From contig CAZCBX010000011.1 in NCBI GenBank assembly GCA_964497185.1, forward strand, positions 24,260 through 88,259: a stretch of DNA of 64,000 bases, written 5' to 3'. The translations under genes and the position numbers were made by a program. The notes under the pieces were generated by a model. It saw only the letters and a list, made by a program, of their open reading frames with translations, was not told where the DNA came from and did not search any database. Below are positions 1 to 8,056 of the stretch, in pieces. The DNA comes from CAZCBX01 sp964497185 (GTDB lineage: Bacteria > Bdellovibrionota_G > JALEGL01 > JAGRMV01). Position 1 is the first letter of the stretch, and every line of letters begins with the position of its first letter.

Positions 1-591
1 ACCGGTACAGCGCTCGCACAAAAACGTTTTGGAGGCAAAGGCATCACCATTGTTACCGGAGGTGACGCAGGAACAGCGGAGGGTGATTTTGCATCTTGTT
101 TAAATTTTGCTTCTCGGCCTGGCGTGGAACTGCCCATGCTGATTGTGGTCACCAACAATCGATACGGTATATCCACCCCGTACGAAGAAGTGCATGGGGA
201 TCAAACCATCGCCAAACGCGCAGGCAGCTTTGGCATTGAATGGGGCACGGTCAATGGCAATGATCCGATTGAATCGTATCTCAAATTGTTTGAAGTCATG
301 GAACACATTCGTTTTGCGCGCAGACCCTATTGCTTGGAGGCCAGTGTTTCTCGATTGCACGGCCATTCCTCATCCTCGGGCGGTGGCCGCGTGGAGGGCG
401 AACTAGACTGCCTGGAAGTATTCGGAGAATGTTTGCAGGAAGAACTTATGATTGATGCCGATGAGCTCAAGCAAATTAAAAAACAATACGAAGATGAAAT
501 TTTAAAAGAGTTGAAGCAAGTCAGGCAAGAACCCTATCCAGAAGCCCACACCATGTACGATCATGTGTTTGCAGAAAGACAGGAGGCATAA
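1..591 (+). CDS. 2-oxoacid dehydrogenase E1 component, alpha subunit (5' end outside window)
   Basis: This is the C-terminal 196 residues of a thiamine-diphosphate E1 alpha subunit of the pyruvate/branched-chain 2-oxoacid dehydrogenase type, which decarboxylates the 2-oxoacid and passes the acyl group to lipoyl-E2. The reading frame is open from base 1. The ThDP/Mg motif is visible as GDAGTAEGDF followed by LNFA at 61-111; the usual third residue Gly of the GDG start is Ala here. The phosphorylation-loop-like segment HGHSSSSGGG follows at about residues 120-129. A strong AGGAGG sits just before the stop, and the stop overlaps the start of the beta subunit by one base (TAATG), so the two are translationally coupled. 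Substrate (pyruvate, acetoin or branched-chain acids) cannot be fixed from the fragment. Confidence 0.9.
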   Translation, partial: TGTALAQKRFGGKGITIVTGGDAGTAEGDFASCLNFASRPGVELPMLIVVTNNRYGISTPYEEVHGDQTIAKRAGSFGIEWGTVNGNDPIESYLKLFEVMEHIRFARRPYCLEASVSRLHGHSSSSGGGRVEGELDCLEVFGECLQEELMIDADELKQIKKQYEDEILKELKQVRQEPYPEAHTMYDHVFAERQEA

Positions 592-1643
592 TGGCCACCA
601 TCGCACAAGCCATTCGCATGGCCCTTCATAAGGGCGAAACACAATTGGGTGTTCAAGAAATTTTTGGTCAAGATGTGGGTCCACCACTGGGCGGTGTGTT
701 TACTTGCACCCAAGGCTTAACCAAAGCATGGAACGCACCGCTGGATGAACGTGGTATCATTGGCATGGCCACAGGTTTGGCCATGGCGGGCAGCAAACCC
801 GTGGCCGAAATTCAATTTTGTGATTACATTTTTAACACCATCGATTTGTTAAAAATTGCAGGCAATACGCTCTGGTGCACCAACGGACAAATGCCCATGC
901 CCATGGTGGTGATGACACCGGTGGGCTCCGGCATTCACGGCTCGATTTATCATTCACATTCTTTTGAATCGATTGCCACGCACATCCCGGGATGGAAAGT
1001 GGTGCTGCCCTGCACGCCGTTGGACGTCTATGGCATGCTCATTAGCGCCATCCAAGATCCCAATCCGGTGATGTTTTTGTATCCCAAAGCTTTAATCCGC
1101 GTACAGGGGGACGAACTTATACCGGGTGAACCAGAAGATGCCAAAGAACTCTCGAAACGCATCGATGCACCGGTGGGTGACCGTACCAGTTGGAAACCAG
1201 ACTGGCCTCAATTGGAAGATTTTTCCATTGAACTGGGCAAAGCCAAAACGGTTGTAGAAGGCGATCAGCTTACGGTGATCAGTTATGGCCGCACACTGCC
1301 TTTGTGCAAAGAAGCTGCACAAAACCTTTCTTCCGAAGGCAAAAGTGTGGAAGTGATTGACTTGCGAACCCTATACCCATTGGACATCGAGACCATTGAA
1401 GCCTCAGTGAAAAAAACAGGCCGCGTATTGGTGGTCAATGAAGACACCGAAGTAACCAACTTCGGCGAACACGTTCTGCGCAAAATGATCGATCGATGCT
1501 TCTATCATCTGCAAGCCAAACCCAAGCTGTTGGCCGGTGCCGATACACCGGGCATTGGTCTGGCCTGGACACTGGAACAAGTACAAGTACCGCAAAAAGA
1601 TGCCATTGAAAAAGCCATGCTGGATGTGCTGAGCGACCAGTGA
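591..1643 (+). CDS. 2-oxoacid dehydrogenase E1 component, beta subunit
   Basis: This 350-residue protein is the transketolase-like beta subunit that completes the E1 heterotetramer with the gene just upstream. It has the N-terminal Pyr domain with the E-D-V-G-like start (FGQDVGPPLGGVF), the GIIGMATGLAMAG segment and AEIQFCDYIF, then a GSIYHSHSFES segment typical of branched-chain 2-oxoacid dehydrogenase E1 beta, and a C-terminal transketolase domain (VISYGRTL, VIDLRTLYPLD). Length is normal for the family. The AGGAGG at 581-586 serves its ATG. The distance of about 20 kb to the leucine-degradation operon is compatible with a branched-chain substrate, but this is inference. No E2 or E3 gene follows directly. 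Confidence 0.92.
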   Translation: MATIAQAIRMALHKGETQLGVQEIFGQDVGPPLGGVFTCTQGLTKAWNAPLDERGIIGMATGLAMAGSKPVAEIQFCDYIFNTIDLLKIAGNTLWCTNGQMPMPMVVMTPVGSGIHGSIYHSHSFESIATHIPGWKVVLPCTPLDVYGMLISAIQDPNPVMFLYPKALIRVQGDELIPGEPEDAKELSKRIDAPVGDRTSWKPDWPQLEDFSIELGKAKTVVEGDQLTVISYGRTLPLCKEAAQNLSSEGKSVEVIDLRTLYPLDIETIEASVKKTGRVLVVNEDTEVTNFGEHVLRKMIDRCFYHLQAKPKLLAGADTPGIGLAWTLEQVQVPQKDAIEKAMLDVLSDQ

Positions 1644-2587
1644 CACTGCAAACGCTCACCTTTGAACAAGACATGGACCTGCCCAACGTACGTGCCCTTC
1701 AGGATTTTGTTCAAAGATTGATTGAGGCCATTGCGCCCGATGCCACCGTTGTTTTAAACGATTTGCAAGCGCACTGCCATCAACCTGCGTGTCTGGACCC
1801 CATTTGGGTCATTCAATCTTACCATGTCCCCATCACCACCCAAACCCAATGGCAGACCATGGTCAAAGATTTGCCTCAAACATCAGACAGCTGGACCCTG
1901 CATCCAGGTCCAAAACAAACCAAACAAACACCCTGGTTGGCGCACCAAAAACAAACGCAAACCATCCATTGGACCATGCCTTTGTGGAGTGACTCTCCCG
2001 ATGCCATGGCGCAGCTTACACCTTGGCTTCAAGCCATTGCGCAAGCTTATCGGTATCCACCGCGTCGCCTTCGCCAATGGATCAACAATCAGCTAACCCA
2101 AGATCATTTTGATCCTCCGACCCCACCCAAAACGTGGAGGGGACGAGATGTCCCTGGCCAGTGGAAAGCAACCACCGCCGATGCGGGGCCCACCACCATG
2201 CTTAAGGATGTCACATGGCTTGCGACTTCCCATGAAAAAGCCAAGGCGTTGTCGATATGGACTCAGCTTTACCCTTGGTCATCCAATCAAACCCAATACC
2301 ATCTGCATCTTGCCAGCACCGAACGTGCTTCTTTTGCATGGCCAGAGGCCTACGCACAAGTCGCGCATCCACCCGCCGATATCAATCTACTCAATTACCT
2401 CCAGGATGACTCTTGGCAAGACCTCAGTGGCGTAATTGAAATGGTGGATCAGAATTTAGAAATCAGCATGCCCTTTTTTTGGCATCAAAACAGCTTTGAA
2501 ATTCGGCTCATTCTCGAAGCAGATCCGACCCAATCCAGCTATCAAAAAATTCTTTCTAAATTGCATGGGTTGGTTAGCCAAATATAA
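1640..2587 (+). CDS. Hypothetical protein co-transcribed with E1 subunits
   Basis: A 315-residue protein of unknown function, starting at GTG in a 4-bp GTGA overlap with the stop of the E1 beta gene, so it is clearly the third gene of the same operon. It is rich in Trp, Gln, His and Pro, has no signal peptide or membrane segment, and shows no motif that I recognise. It has no lipoyl domain and none of the catalytic motifs of an E2 acyltransferase, although E2 is what is normally found in this position. The coupling suggests a role linked to the dehydrogenase, but nothing in the sequence states what. An internal ATG at 1673 is a possible later start. Confidence 0.7.
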   Translation: MTLQTLTFEQDMDLPNVRALQDFVQRLIEAIAPDATVVLNDLQAHCHQPACLDPIWVIQSYHVPITTQTQWQTMVKDLPQTSDSWTLHPGPKQTKQTPWLAHQKQTQTIHWTMPLWSDSPDAMAQLTPWLQAIAQAYRYPPRRLRQWINNQLTQDHFDPPTPPKTWRGRDVPGQWKATTADAGPTTMLKDVTWLATSHEKAKALSIWTQLYPWSSNQTQYHLHLASTERASFAWPEAYAQVAHPPADINLLNYLQDDSWQDLSGVIEMVDQNLEISMPFFWHQNSFEIRLILEADPTQSSYQKILSKLHGLVSQI

Positions 2588-2626
2588 ATCTTTTTTTAAT
2601 CTGTGAACTTAAAACAAAAAAAATGT

Positions 2627-3148
2627 TCATTGACGATGAATTTTTATCTCTTCAATTACCTGCTCGTCATTGGAGAATACAACCAATTGCCAAGTTTCTT
2701 TTTTATCTTGAACTCCTGGAATTCCTTTTTGAATAATGTAAGCAGGGATGTAATCACTGTAAAAGAAACCAGTTTGGCGCCCCAGTGCCTCTATTATCTC
2801 ATTTTCTTTTTTGCCAATAAAATACTTATTTTGAAGAATATCTACAGCTAATGCAGCCTTGGTATCTAAACTAGCGCCTTTCCAAGCTTTATTAGACCAC
2901 TCTTGTTGTCCCCATTTTTTCTTGGCTTCATTTATATCAATAAAATACTGTTGTTGAATGTAATGATTATAATGATCATCAAGTAAAGCGATTACTTCTT
3001 TACTCTTCGCATTTGTTATTTCTGCAGAATTTTGCTCGTTTTCATATTGATTCATTTGAGGTTTTTGAGAACCTAAAGATATTTGATTACAACTAGTTAA
3101 GTAAAAAACAAGTAGCAAGTTACAGCAAAGAAATATGATTTGATTCAT
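2627..3148 (-). CDS. Predicted lipoprotein of an AT-rich insert
   Basis: A 173-residue protein with a type II signal peptide: a hydrophobic stretch ending in the lipobox LTSC, with the lipidated Cys at residue 20. The mature part is Asn/Gln/Lys-rich and shows no known domain. It starts 4 bp after the stop of the upstream DUF6973-like gene on the same strand, so the two form a pair. Base composition (AT-rich, many poly-A/T runs) is unlike the surrounding genes and suggests recent acquisition. By position and envelope location it could be an immunity or accessory factor for the secreted neighbour; this is a guess from context only. Confidence 0.7.
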   Translation of the reverse strand: MNQIIFLCCNLLLVFYLTSCNQISLGSQKPQMNQYENEQNSAEITNAKSKEVIALLDDHYNHYIQQQYFIDINEAKKKWGQQEWSNKAWKGASLDTKAALAVDILQNKYFIGKKENEIIEALGRQTGFFYSDYIPAYIIQKGIPGVQDKKETWQLVVFSNDEQVIEEIKIHRQ

Positions 3149-3152
3149 GCTT

Positions 3153-3794
3153 TTATTTCTCCCAATTTAAAATAAATAGATCAAAATTATCAGTAGGATA
3201 ATTAATGATAAATTTTTTGCGCTCAAAAAGCTTTCTTGCATATTTAACTAGCTCACTGGGCGTTTTTTTGTTTTTGGCCGCATCAATGCCTAGTTTATTA
3301 TTCTTTATATCCATTTGTGAATCTTTGTTATAGCCAGCGCACGATTCATGTGCGTCGGAAATTTTTTTTGCTCATGAAGATCCAAATTCATGCGTTAGAA
3401 GGCCGCTCCAATAATAATGTCTAAAAGCATCACTTTCATCTCCTTTAGAATTATAAGTAAAAATTTGATTTGTTTTGGCACTTGCATCCAGAGCTAGCTC
3501 TTTAGCTTTAAGTAGTTTACTAGGACTTAATACAGCAAGCTTAACTTCTTCTTCACAAAGTTTAGATCCTCGAACCTTATATTTTTTTTCTCCACATAGC
3601 TCAGAGCAAGACATCGGACATGTAAAAGTTCCCATGCCCACACCAGAGGATGCACATTCTACTTCGCAGTTCGGCGTTTGAGCGTCAATTTTCTTTTTTT
3701 CAAACCATTCCATGCAATGTTTGGGAACTTCTGAGTAAGCATTGTAGACTAATAAAAGGAAAAACGAGTAAATTAAGATATTTCTTAGCCACAT
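3153..3794 (-). pseudogene. Secreted Cys-rich DUF6973-like protein, interrupted by an in-frame TGA
   Basis: The ATG at 3794 opens a 140-codon frame ending at a TGA (3372-3374). The same frame then continues for 72 more codons to a TAA at 3153. Both parts belong to one domain: before the TGA lies DAFRHYYWSGLLTHEFGSS and after it AKKISDAHESCAGYN and MDIKNNKLGIDAAK, which together match the DAFRHxxW...DAHE...MDxxNNxxG pattern of the DUF6973 family. The full protein would have 213 residues: a signal peptide (about 1-22), a Cys-rich segment (CEVEC, CPMSC, LCGEK) and the C-terminal domain. The TGA falls where relatives, as I recall them, have an aromatic residue, one base from TGG. It may be a nonsense mutation, an assembly error or recoding. 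Other genes here end in TGA, so the genetic code is standard. Confidence 0.7.
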
Positions 3795-3854
3795 TATTTT
3801 TTCAATAATACAAAAATCTGTTTTGCGCTAACATGAAAAGTCATACTTTAAAAA

Positions 3855-5795
3855 TTATACGACTTTTTTCTTCGCAGGGGCTTTGGCTTGCATGAGCTCG
3901 TGGGCTGTTTTGACAATGCCATCGGTGTTGTAGCCACATTCGGTATAAAGCTCATCTTGTGAGCCGTGTTCAATGAAAGAATCTGGAATGCCCAAACGCT
4001 TTACATGGGTCTGGTAGCCATGATCCGCCATAAATTCCAAAATTGCACTTCCTACCCCACCCTGCAAACAACCATCTTCCAACGTAATGATATGGCTATG
4101 CTGTTTAAAAACTTGATGCAACAGGGCTTCATCTAGGGGTTTGGCAAAACGCAAGTCAACGTGCATCACGGAGATGTTTTCTTTTTCCAATTCAGGCAAA
4201 GCTTCCACGGCTTTTTGACCGATGGCGCCAATGCTGAGTATGGCAAGGTCACTGCCTTCTTTTAACACTCTGGCTTTGCCCACCTCCAAAGCCTTCATGG
4301 GCTGTTGCCAGTCGACCGTGCTGCCTTGGCCTCGGGGATATCGAATGCTGAATGGACCCATGTCTTTTTGTTGAGCCGTATACATCATGTGTCGAAGTTC
4401 AGGTTCATCCATGGGGGCCGCAACAATCATGTTCGGCACACAGCGCATGTAAGCCAGGTCAAATGCACCATGATGGGTGGGGCCATCGGCACCAGCCATA
4501 CCCGCACGGTCCAAGCAAAACACGACATTTAAATTTTGAAGCGCCACATCATGAATGACTTGATCGTAAGCCCGCTGCATAAAAGAAGAGTAAATGTTGC
4601 AAAACGGAACAAAGCCTTGGGTTGCCAAACCAGCTGAAAAAGTCACCGCATGTTGTTCGGCGATGCCTACATCAAAAGCACGGTCGGGCATGGCTTCCAT
4701 CATAAACTTTAAAGAGCTTCCGGTGGGCATGGCGGGCGTGATGCCCAAAATTTTATCGTTTTGTTTGGCCAGTTCAATGATGGTGTGCCCAAAAACATCT
4801 TGAAACTTGGGTGGTTGCGGTTTGTTTTTGGGACTGGCAATGATTTCACCGGTTTTTTTATCAAACAGACCCGGTGCATGCCATTTGGTGGTGTCCCCTT
4901 TTTCAGCGGGCTCAAAGCCTTTGCCCTTCATGGTGATGCAATGAAGAATTTTGGGGCCCGGAATTTCTTTAAGGTCTTCCATGATGCTGGCCACGGCTTT
5001 AACATCATGACCATCCACGGGACCAAAATAGCGGAATTTCAGTGATTCGAAAAAGTTGCTCTGTTCGAGTAACGCCGCTTTCACGCCGTTTTCAATGTTG
5101 TTGGCAATGGCCTGCGCATTGGGGCCAAACTTGCTAATTTTACCGAGCAAGTTCCACACCTCATCGCGCACTTTGTTGTAGGTTTTGCTGGTGGTGATTT
5201 TGGTTAAATACTCTTTTAAAGCGCCCACATTGGGGTCAATGGACATGCAATTGTCGTTGAGCACCACCAGCAAATCCGAATTTTCCACGCCCGCGTGGTT
5301 TAAGGCCTCAAATGCCAATCCAGCCGTCATGGCGCCATCGCCAATAACGGCCACGTGTTTGCGATCGGTATTTCCATTTAATCGACTGGCCACCGCCATC
5401 CCCAACGCCCCACTGATGGAGGTGCTGGAATGCCCAACACCAAATGTGTCATATTCGCTTTCAGTACGTTTTGGAAAGCCGCTCAAGCCCTTGTAAATGC
5501 GGTTGGTATGAAACTGCTTGCGCCGTCCAGTTAACAGCTTATGGCCATAGGCCTGATGGCCCACATCCCACACCAGCTGATCGTCGGGTGTGTTGTATAC
5601 ATAGTGAATGGCGACCGTCAGTTCCACCACGCCCAAACTGGCGCCGAAGTGCCCCCCTCGTTCAGAGACGACATCAATGATGTACTGGCGAAGCTCCTTG
5701 GCCACTTGAGGCAAATCTTCTTTGGAAAACTTCTCCCGCAAATCCTGCGGAAATTCAATCTGTGATAGCAACGGCCCGGCGGTATACTGACTCAT
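3855..5795 (-). CDS. dxs: 1-deoxy-D-xylulose-5-phosphate synthase
   Basis: A 646-residue ThDP enzyme that condenses pyruvate with glyceraldehyde-3-phosphate in the first step of the MEP isoprenoid pathway. The family landmarks are all visible: RGGHFGASLGVVELT near residue 46, VWDVGHQAYGHKLLTGR, SGFPKRTESEYDTFGVGHSS, the ThDP motif GDGAMTAGLAFEALNHAG, FDVGIAEQHAVTFSAGLA with the catalytic Glu, DRAGMAGADGPTHHGAFD, and RYPRGQG in the C-terminal part. Length is normal. The Lys/Ala-rich C-terminal tail (QAKAPAKKKVV) is ordinary for the family. It stands alone, next to the AT-rich insert. Confidence 0.97.
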   Translation of the reverse strand: MSQYTAGPLLSQIEFPQDLREKFSKEDLPQVAKELRQYIIDVVSERGGHFGASLGVVELTVAIHYVYNTPDDQLVWDVGHQAYGHKLLTGRRKQFHTNRIYKGLSGFPKRTESEYDTFGVGHSSTSISGALGMAVASRLNGNTDRKHVAVIGDGAMTAGLAFEALNHAGVENSDLLVVLNDNCMSIDPNVGALKEYLTKITTSKTYNKVRDEVWNLLGKISKFGPNAQAIANNIENGVKAALLEQSNFFESLKFRYFGPVDGHDVKAVASIMEDLKEIPGPKILHCITMKGKGFEPAEKGDTTKWHAPGLFDKKTGEIIASPKNKPQPPKFQDVFGHTIIELAKQNDKILGITPAMPTGSSLKFMMEAMPDRAFDVGIAEQHAVTFSAGLATQGFVPFCNIYSSFMQRAYDQVIHDVALQNLNVVFCLDRAGMAGADGPTHHGAFDLAYMRCVPNMIVAAPMDEPELRHMMYTAQQKDMGPFSIRYPRGQGSTVDWQQPMKALEVGKARVLKEGSDLAILSIGAIGQKAVEALPELEKENISVMHVDLRFAKPLDEALLHQVFKQHSHIITLEDGCLQGGVGSAILEFMADHGYQTHVKRLGIPDSFIEHGSQDELYTECGYNTDGIVKTAHELMQAKAPAKKKVV

Positions 5796-5919
5796 AACGC
5801 AACCTTATAACGCGCACCCCATGGAAGTTCAAGGCAATATTCAATGCGTTTGAAGATATGTTGAGAAAATACAAATAGCGGCTCACCGCATCTGCCACTC
5901 ATCGAAAAAATACCTAGCA

Positions 5920-6291
5920 TTAAGAAATGATATGCTGCTCTAGCCATTTTGCCATGTCATCGATGGATACTTTTTGGTCGATCACGTTATGGACAATAAA
6001 GCGCTCTGCTTTTTGGGGTGGCAGGCGAACATGGATTTCATTCATACGAAGAAAAATAAGTGAAAGCGCAATTCCCACGCGCTTGTTACCATCCACAAAG
6101 GGATGATTCATGACCATACTTTGGAGCAGCGCGGCCGCTTCATGATAAATGGATGCATAGTAGCCGGTCTGGGGGCGAAACAATGCACTTTCCAATAGCC
6201 CCATATCCCGAACGCCCTCTGCGCCACCGAAACGTCTGATTAGCGCTTGGTGCAACTCTAGTGTTTCTTCCAGTGTGGGATACAGTCGCAT
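5920..6291 (-). CDS. Doc/Fic-family toxin
   Basis: A 123-residue protein of the death-on-curing branch of the Fic fold. The active-site motif HPFVDGNKRVG (residues 63-73) has Lys where AMP-transferring Fic proteins have Gly. In the characterised Doc this goes with a kinase reaction on elongation factor Tu that arrests translation. The N-terminal LEETLELHQALIRRFGG and GLLESALFRPQ segments are also typical. It lies 9 bp downstream of a ribbon-helix-helix gene, the usual antitoxin-then-toxin order. Doc normally pairs with a Phd antitoxin; the partner here is different. Likely autoregulated through the palindrome at 6529-6544. Confidence 0.88.
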   Translation of the reverse strand: MRLYPTLEETLELHQALIRRFGGAEGVRDMGLLESALFRPQTGYYASIYHEAAALLQSMVMNHPFVDGNKRVGIALSLIFLRMNEIHVRLPPQKAERFIVHNVIDQKVSIDDMAKWLEQHIIS

Positions 6292-6300
6292 GAAATTTGA

Positions 6301-6516
6301 CTATTTTGCCAAATGATCCAATAACGTGTGATTTTCTTCAATAACTTCGTGCATGGCTTTTAAAAATTTGGACCGGACGCGTCTTCTGGATAGATATTCA
6401 CGTATGGCTTCAGTCGTAATCGAAGAGAGGCTTTGGCCGTTTTCTTTGGCATATGCACGCATGGTATCAAGTACATCTTCTTGCACTTGCGTGGCAAACT
6501 TGACTGCTTTTTTCAT
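6301..6516 (-). CDS. Ribbon-helix-helix antitoxin
   Basis: A 71-residue protein with a compact N-terminal ribbon-helix-helix pattern: a short strand (KFATQVQ), helix (EDVLDTMRAYAKENG), the S-L-S turn, then helix (TTEAIREYLSRRR), followed by a C-terminal tail that would bind the toxin. It is the first gene of a two-gene unit with the Doc-type toxin. The function is taken from size, fold pattern and pairing; no closer family name can be given. A near-perfect palindrome just upstream is the obvious operator for conditional autoregulation. Confidence 0.8.
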   Translation of the reverse strand: MKKAVKFATQVQEDVLDTMRAYAKENGQSLSSITTEAIREYLSRRRVRSKFLKAMHEVIEENHTLLDHLAK

Positions 6517-6528
6517 GTTTCTATTGTA

Positions 6529-6544
6529 TCATGAAAATTCATGA
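6529..6544 (-). promoter_or_regulatory. Palindromic operator candidate of the toxin-antitoxin operon
   Basis: Two 7-bp arms, TCATGAA and TTCATGA, separated by AA, lie 13 bp upstream of the antitoxin ATG. On the minus strand they are followed by GATACAATAG, whose TACAAT could be the -10 hexamer. A bound ribbon-helix-helix dimer would therefore block RNA polymerase. The half-site repeats once more in weaker form just upstream (ATGAAATT). Confidence 0.5.
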
Positions 6545-6659
6545 AATTTCAAGAAGCAATATGAAAATGCCATATGTTGTTCAAAGAATTTTTCCCCTTT
6601 ATCATTGGCGATCTGGCCAACTTTAAGGACTTTGATGGCGACGTGTCCCTTGGAGAATT

Positions 6660-7868
6660 CTACAATGTACCTGTCACACCCAGCACAAACTTGGAAACCC
6701 AGGCGTCGGTTTCGCTGGGTTGAAGCACGCCGGGGTTGGGGCCGATGTTTCGGTCACCCACGCGTGCATGATAGGTGAATGCACCACGCAAAGAGTCGCT
6801 GAGTTGATATTCAAAACCAGCTGCATACTCACGGGCTTTGACATCCCCAAATACGCGGTTGACCACGGGATCTGGAATGGCGTTGTTGAAGTCTTTGGCA
6901 TAACCCGCAAGGATCGATGCTTTGTCACTGGGCGAATACTCAACCCCTACATGATAGGTGTGGGTATTTTCAAAGTTTTGGGGGATCGCTGGAAATGCGC
7001 CTCCAGGACTGCTTACACCAATCTCATCGACTTGATCATTGTACTCATAGTCATATTGAAACGAGAACAACCATTTGGGATGGGCTTGGGCGGAGAAACC
7101 TGCGCGCAAGATTGCGGGCAAAGTTTGATCCAGCGTGATATCGGTATTGCCAGAATTGGCCAGCGATACGTCCCCATCCAGATCAAAATTGAGTTTGGTT
7201 CGATAATGGGCGCCGATTTGTAGCCAATCATTGGGCTTAACGGTCAGGCCAAACGCTCCGCCCCATGCCCAGCCATTGACTTCAAGGTCGGTGGCTGTAT
7301 CGGTTACCAAGGGTGAAGCTGAAAGCACCGTGGTGAGCCCTTCGGCTTCAAGGGCGTTTCTTACTCTCCGAAGTGAGGCACTGATGCTTAAAAAATCGGT
7401 GACTTTGTACGCCGCGGCCGCAATGAGTTCCATGGAGTAAAGTACGCCTTCATCTGGGTTGACCAATGGATTGGCCGAAGGATTGGCAAAAGATCCACCG
7501 CTGGCATAAGTAAACACGCCACCAAAGCCTAAGCTCAAATTGGGAATAGAACGGTTCACATACGCCAGCGTAGGTACAGGATAAAACTTGTTATCCCCCT
7601 CCTCTACGGCTCCGCCCATGGGGGTGTATTCAAGTCGGGTTACGTGGGTTGTTTCTAAGCCAATGTAATACAGGTGTTCACCTTCTACGTATGATAGTCC
7701 ACTGGGGTTATGCCAAACGGCTGTGGCGTCATCGGCCAGTCCAACAAAAGCGCCGGCTAGCCCGATGGAACGGGCACCACCCCAAGTTGGTGCAGAATAA
7801 CCACTTGCAACAGCATTTCCCGCCAACGCAAATGAAATGAAAAATACAAAACCCGACCATTTAGCCAA
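6660..7868 (-). CDS. FadL/OmpP1/TodX family outer-membrane transporter
   Basis: A 402-residue beta-barrel protein for uptake of hydrophobic compounds such as long-chain fatty acids or hydrocarbons. It has a signal peptide (residues 2-18, cleavage near AVA-SG), then the hatch-like start GGARSIGLAGAFVGLADDATAVWHN and the NPSGLS motif that corresponds to the NPA hatch of FadL. Alternating strands run to the C-terminal FVLGVTG. I place the start at a TTG at 7868: a perfect AGGAGG lies at 7875-7880 with a 6-base spacer. An earlier TTG at 7883 would put that ribosome site inside the gene. It is divergent from the diguanylate cyclase gene. The substrate is unknown. Confidence 0.88.
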   Translation of the reverse strand: MAKWSGFVFFISFALAGNAVASGYSAPTWGGARSIGLAGAFVGLADDATAVWHNPSGLSYVEGEHLYYIGLETTHVTRLEYTPMGGAVEEGDNKFYPVPTLAYVNRSIPNLSLGFGGVFTYASGGSFANPSANPLVNPDEGVLYSMELIAAAAYKVTDFLSISASLRRVRNALEAEGLTTVLSASPLVTDTATDLEVNGWAWGGAFGLTVKPNDWLQIGAHYRTKLNFDLDGDVSLANSGNTDITLDQTLPAILRAGFSAQAHPKWLFSFQYDYEYNDQVDEIGVSSPGGAFPAIPQNFENTHTYHVGVEYSPSDKASILAGYAKDFNNAIPDPVVNRVFGDVKAREYAAGFEYQLSDSLRGAFTYHARVGDRNIGPNPGVLQPSETDAWVSKFVLGVTGTL

Positions 7869-8056
7869 ACCTAACCTCCTCAATTGATTGAAGTTTATTA
7901 TAAATAGATTTTGCCGTTTTATACTAATTTTTTTATTATTGTTTTATATGCAACTTTTGTAGCTGTTTTGTTTCTTACGGAACTTTAGTTGTTACTAAAA
8001 AGAAAATACTTGAAATTTTGTATTTTTATTCATTTTGCGCAGAAAAATTTGAGACA

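Noticed and set aside
6545..6659. Minus-strand frame with a protein-like stretch (KGHVAIKVLKVGQIANDKGEKFF) between the FadL gene and the antitoxin gene
   Set aside because: It has no start codon or ribosome site and is only about 40 residues long. It may be the remnant of a lost gene, but I cannot support a call without a database search.
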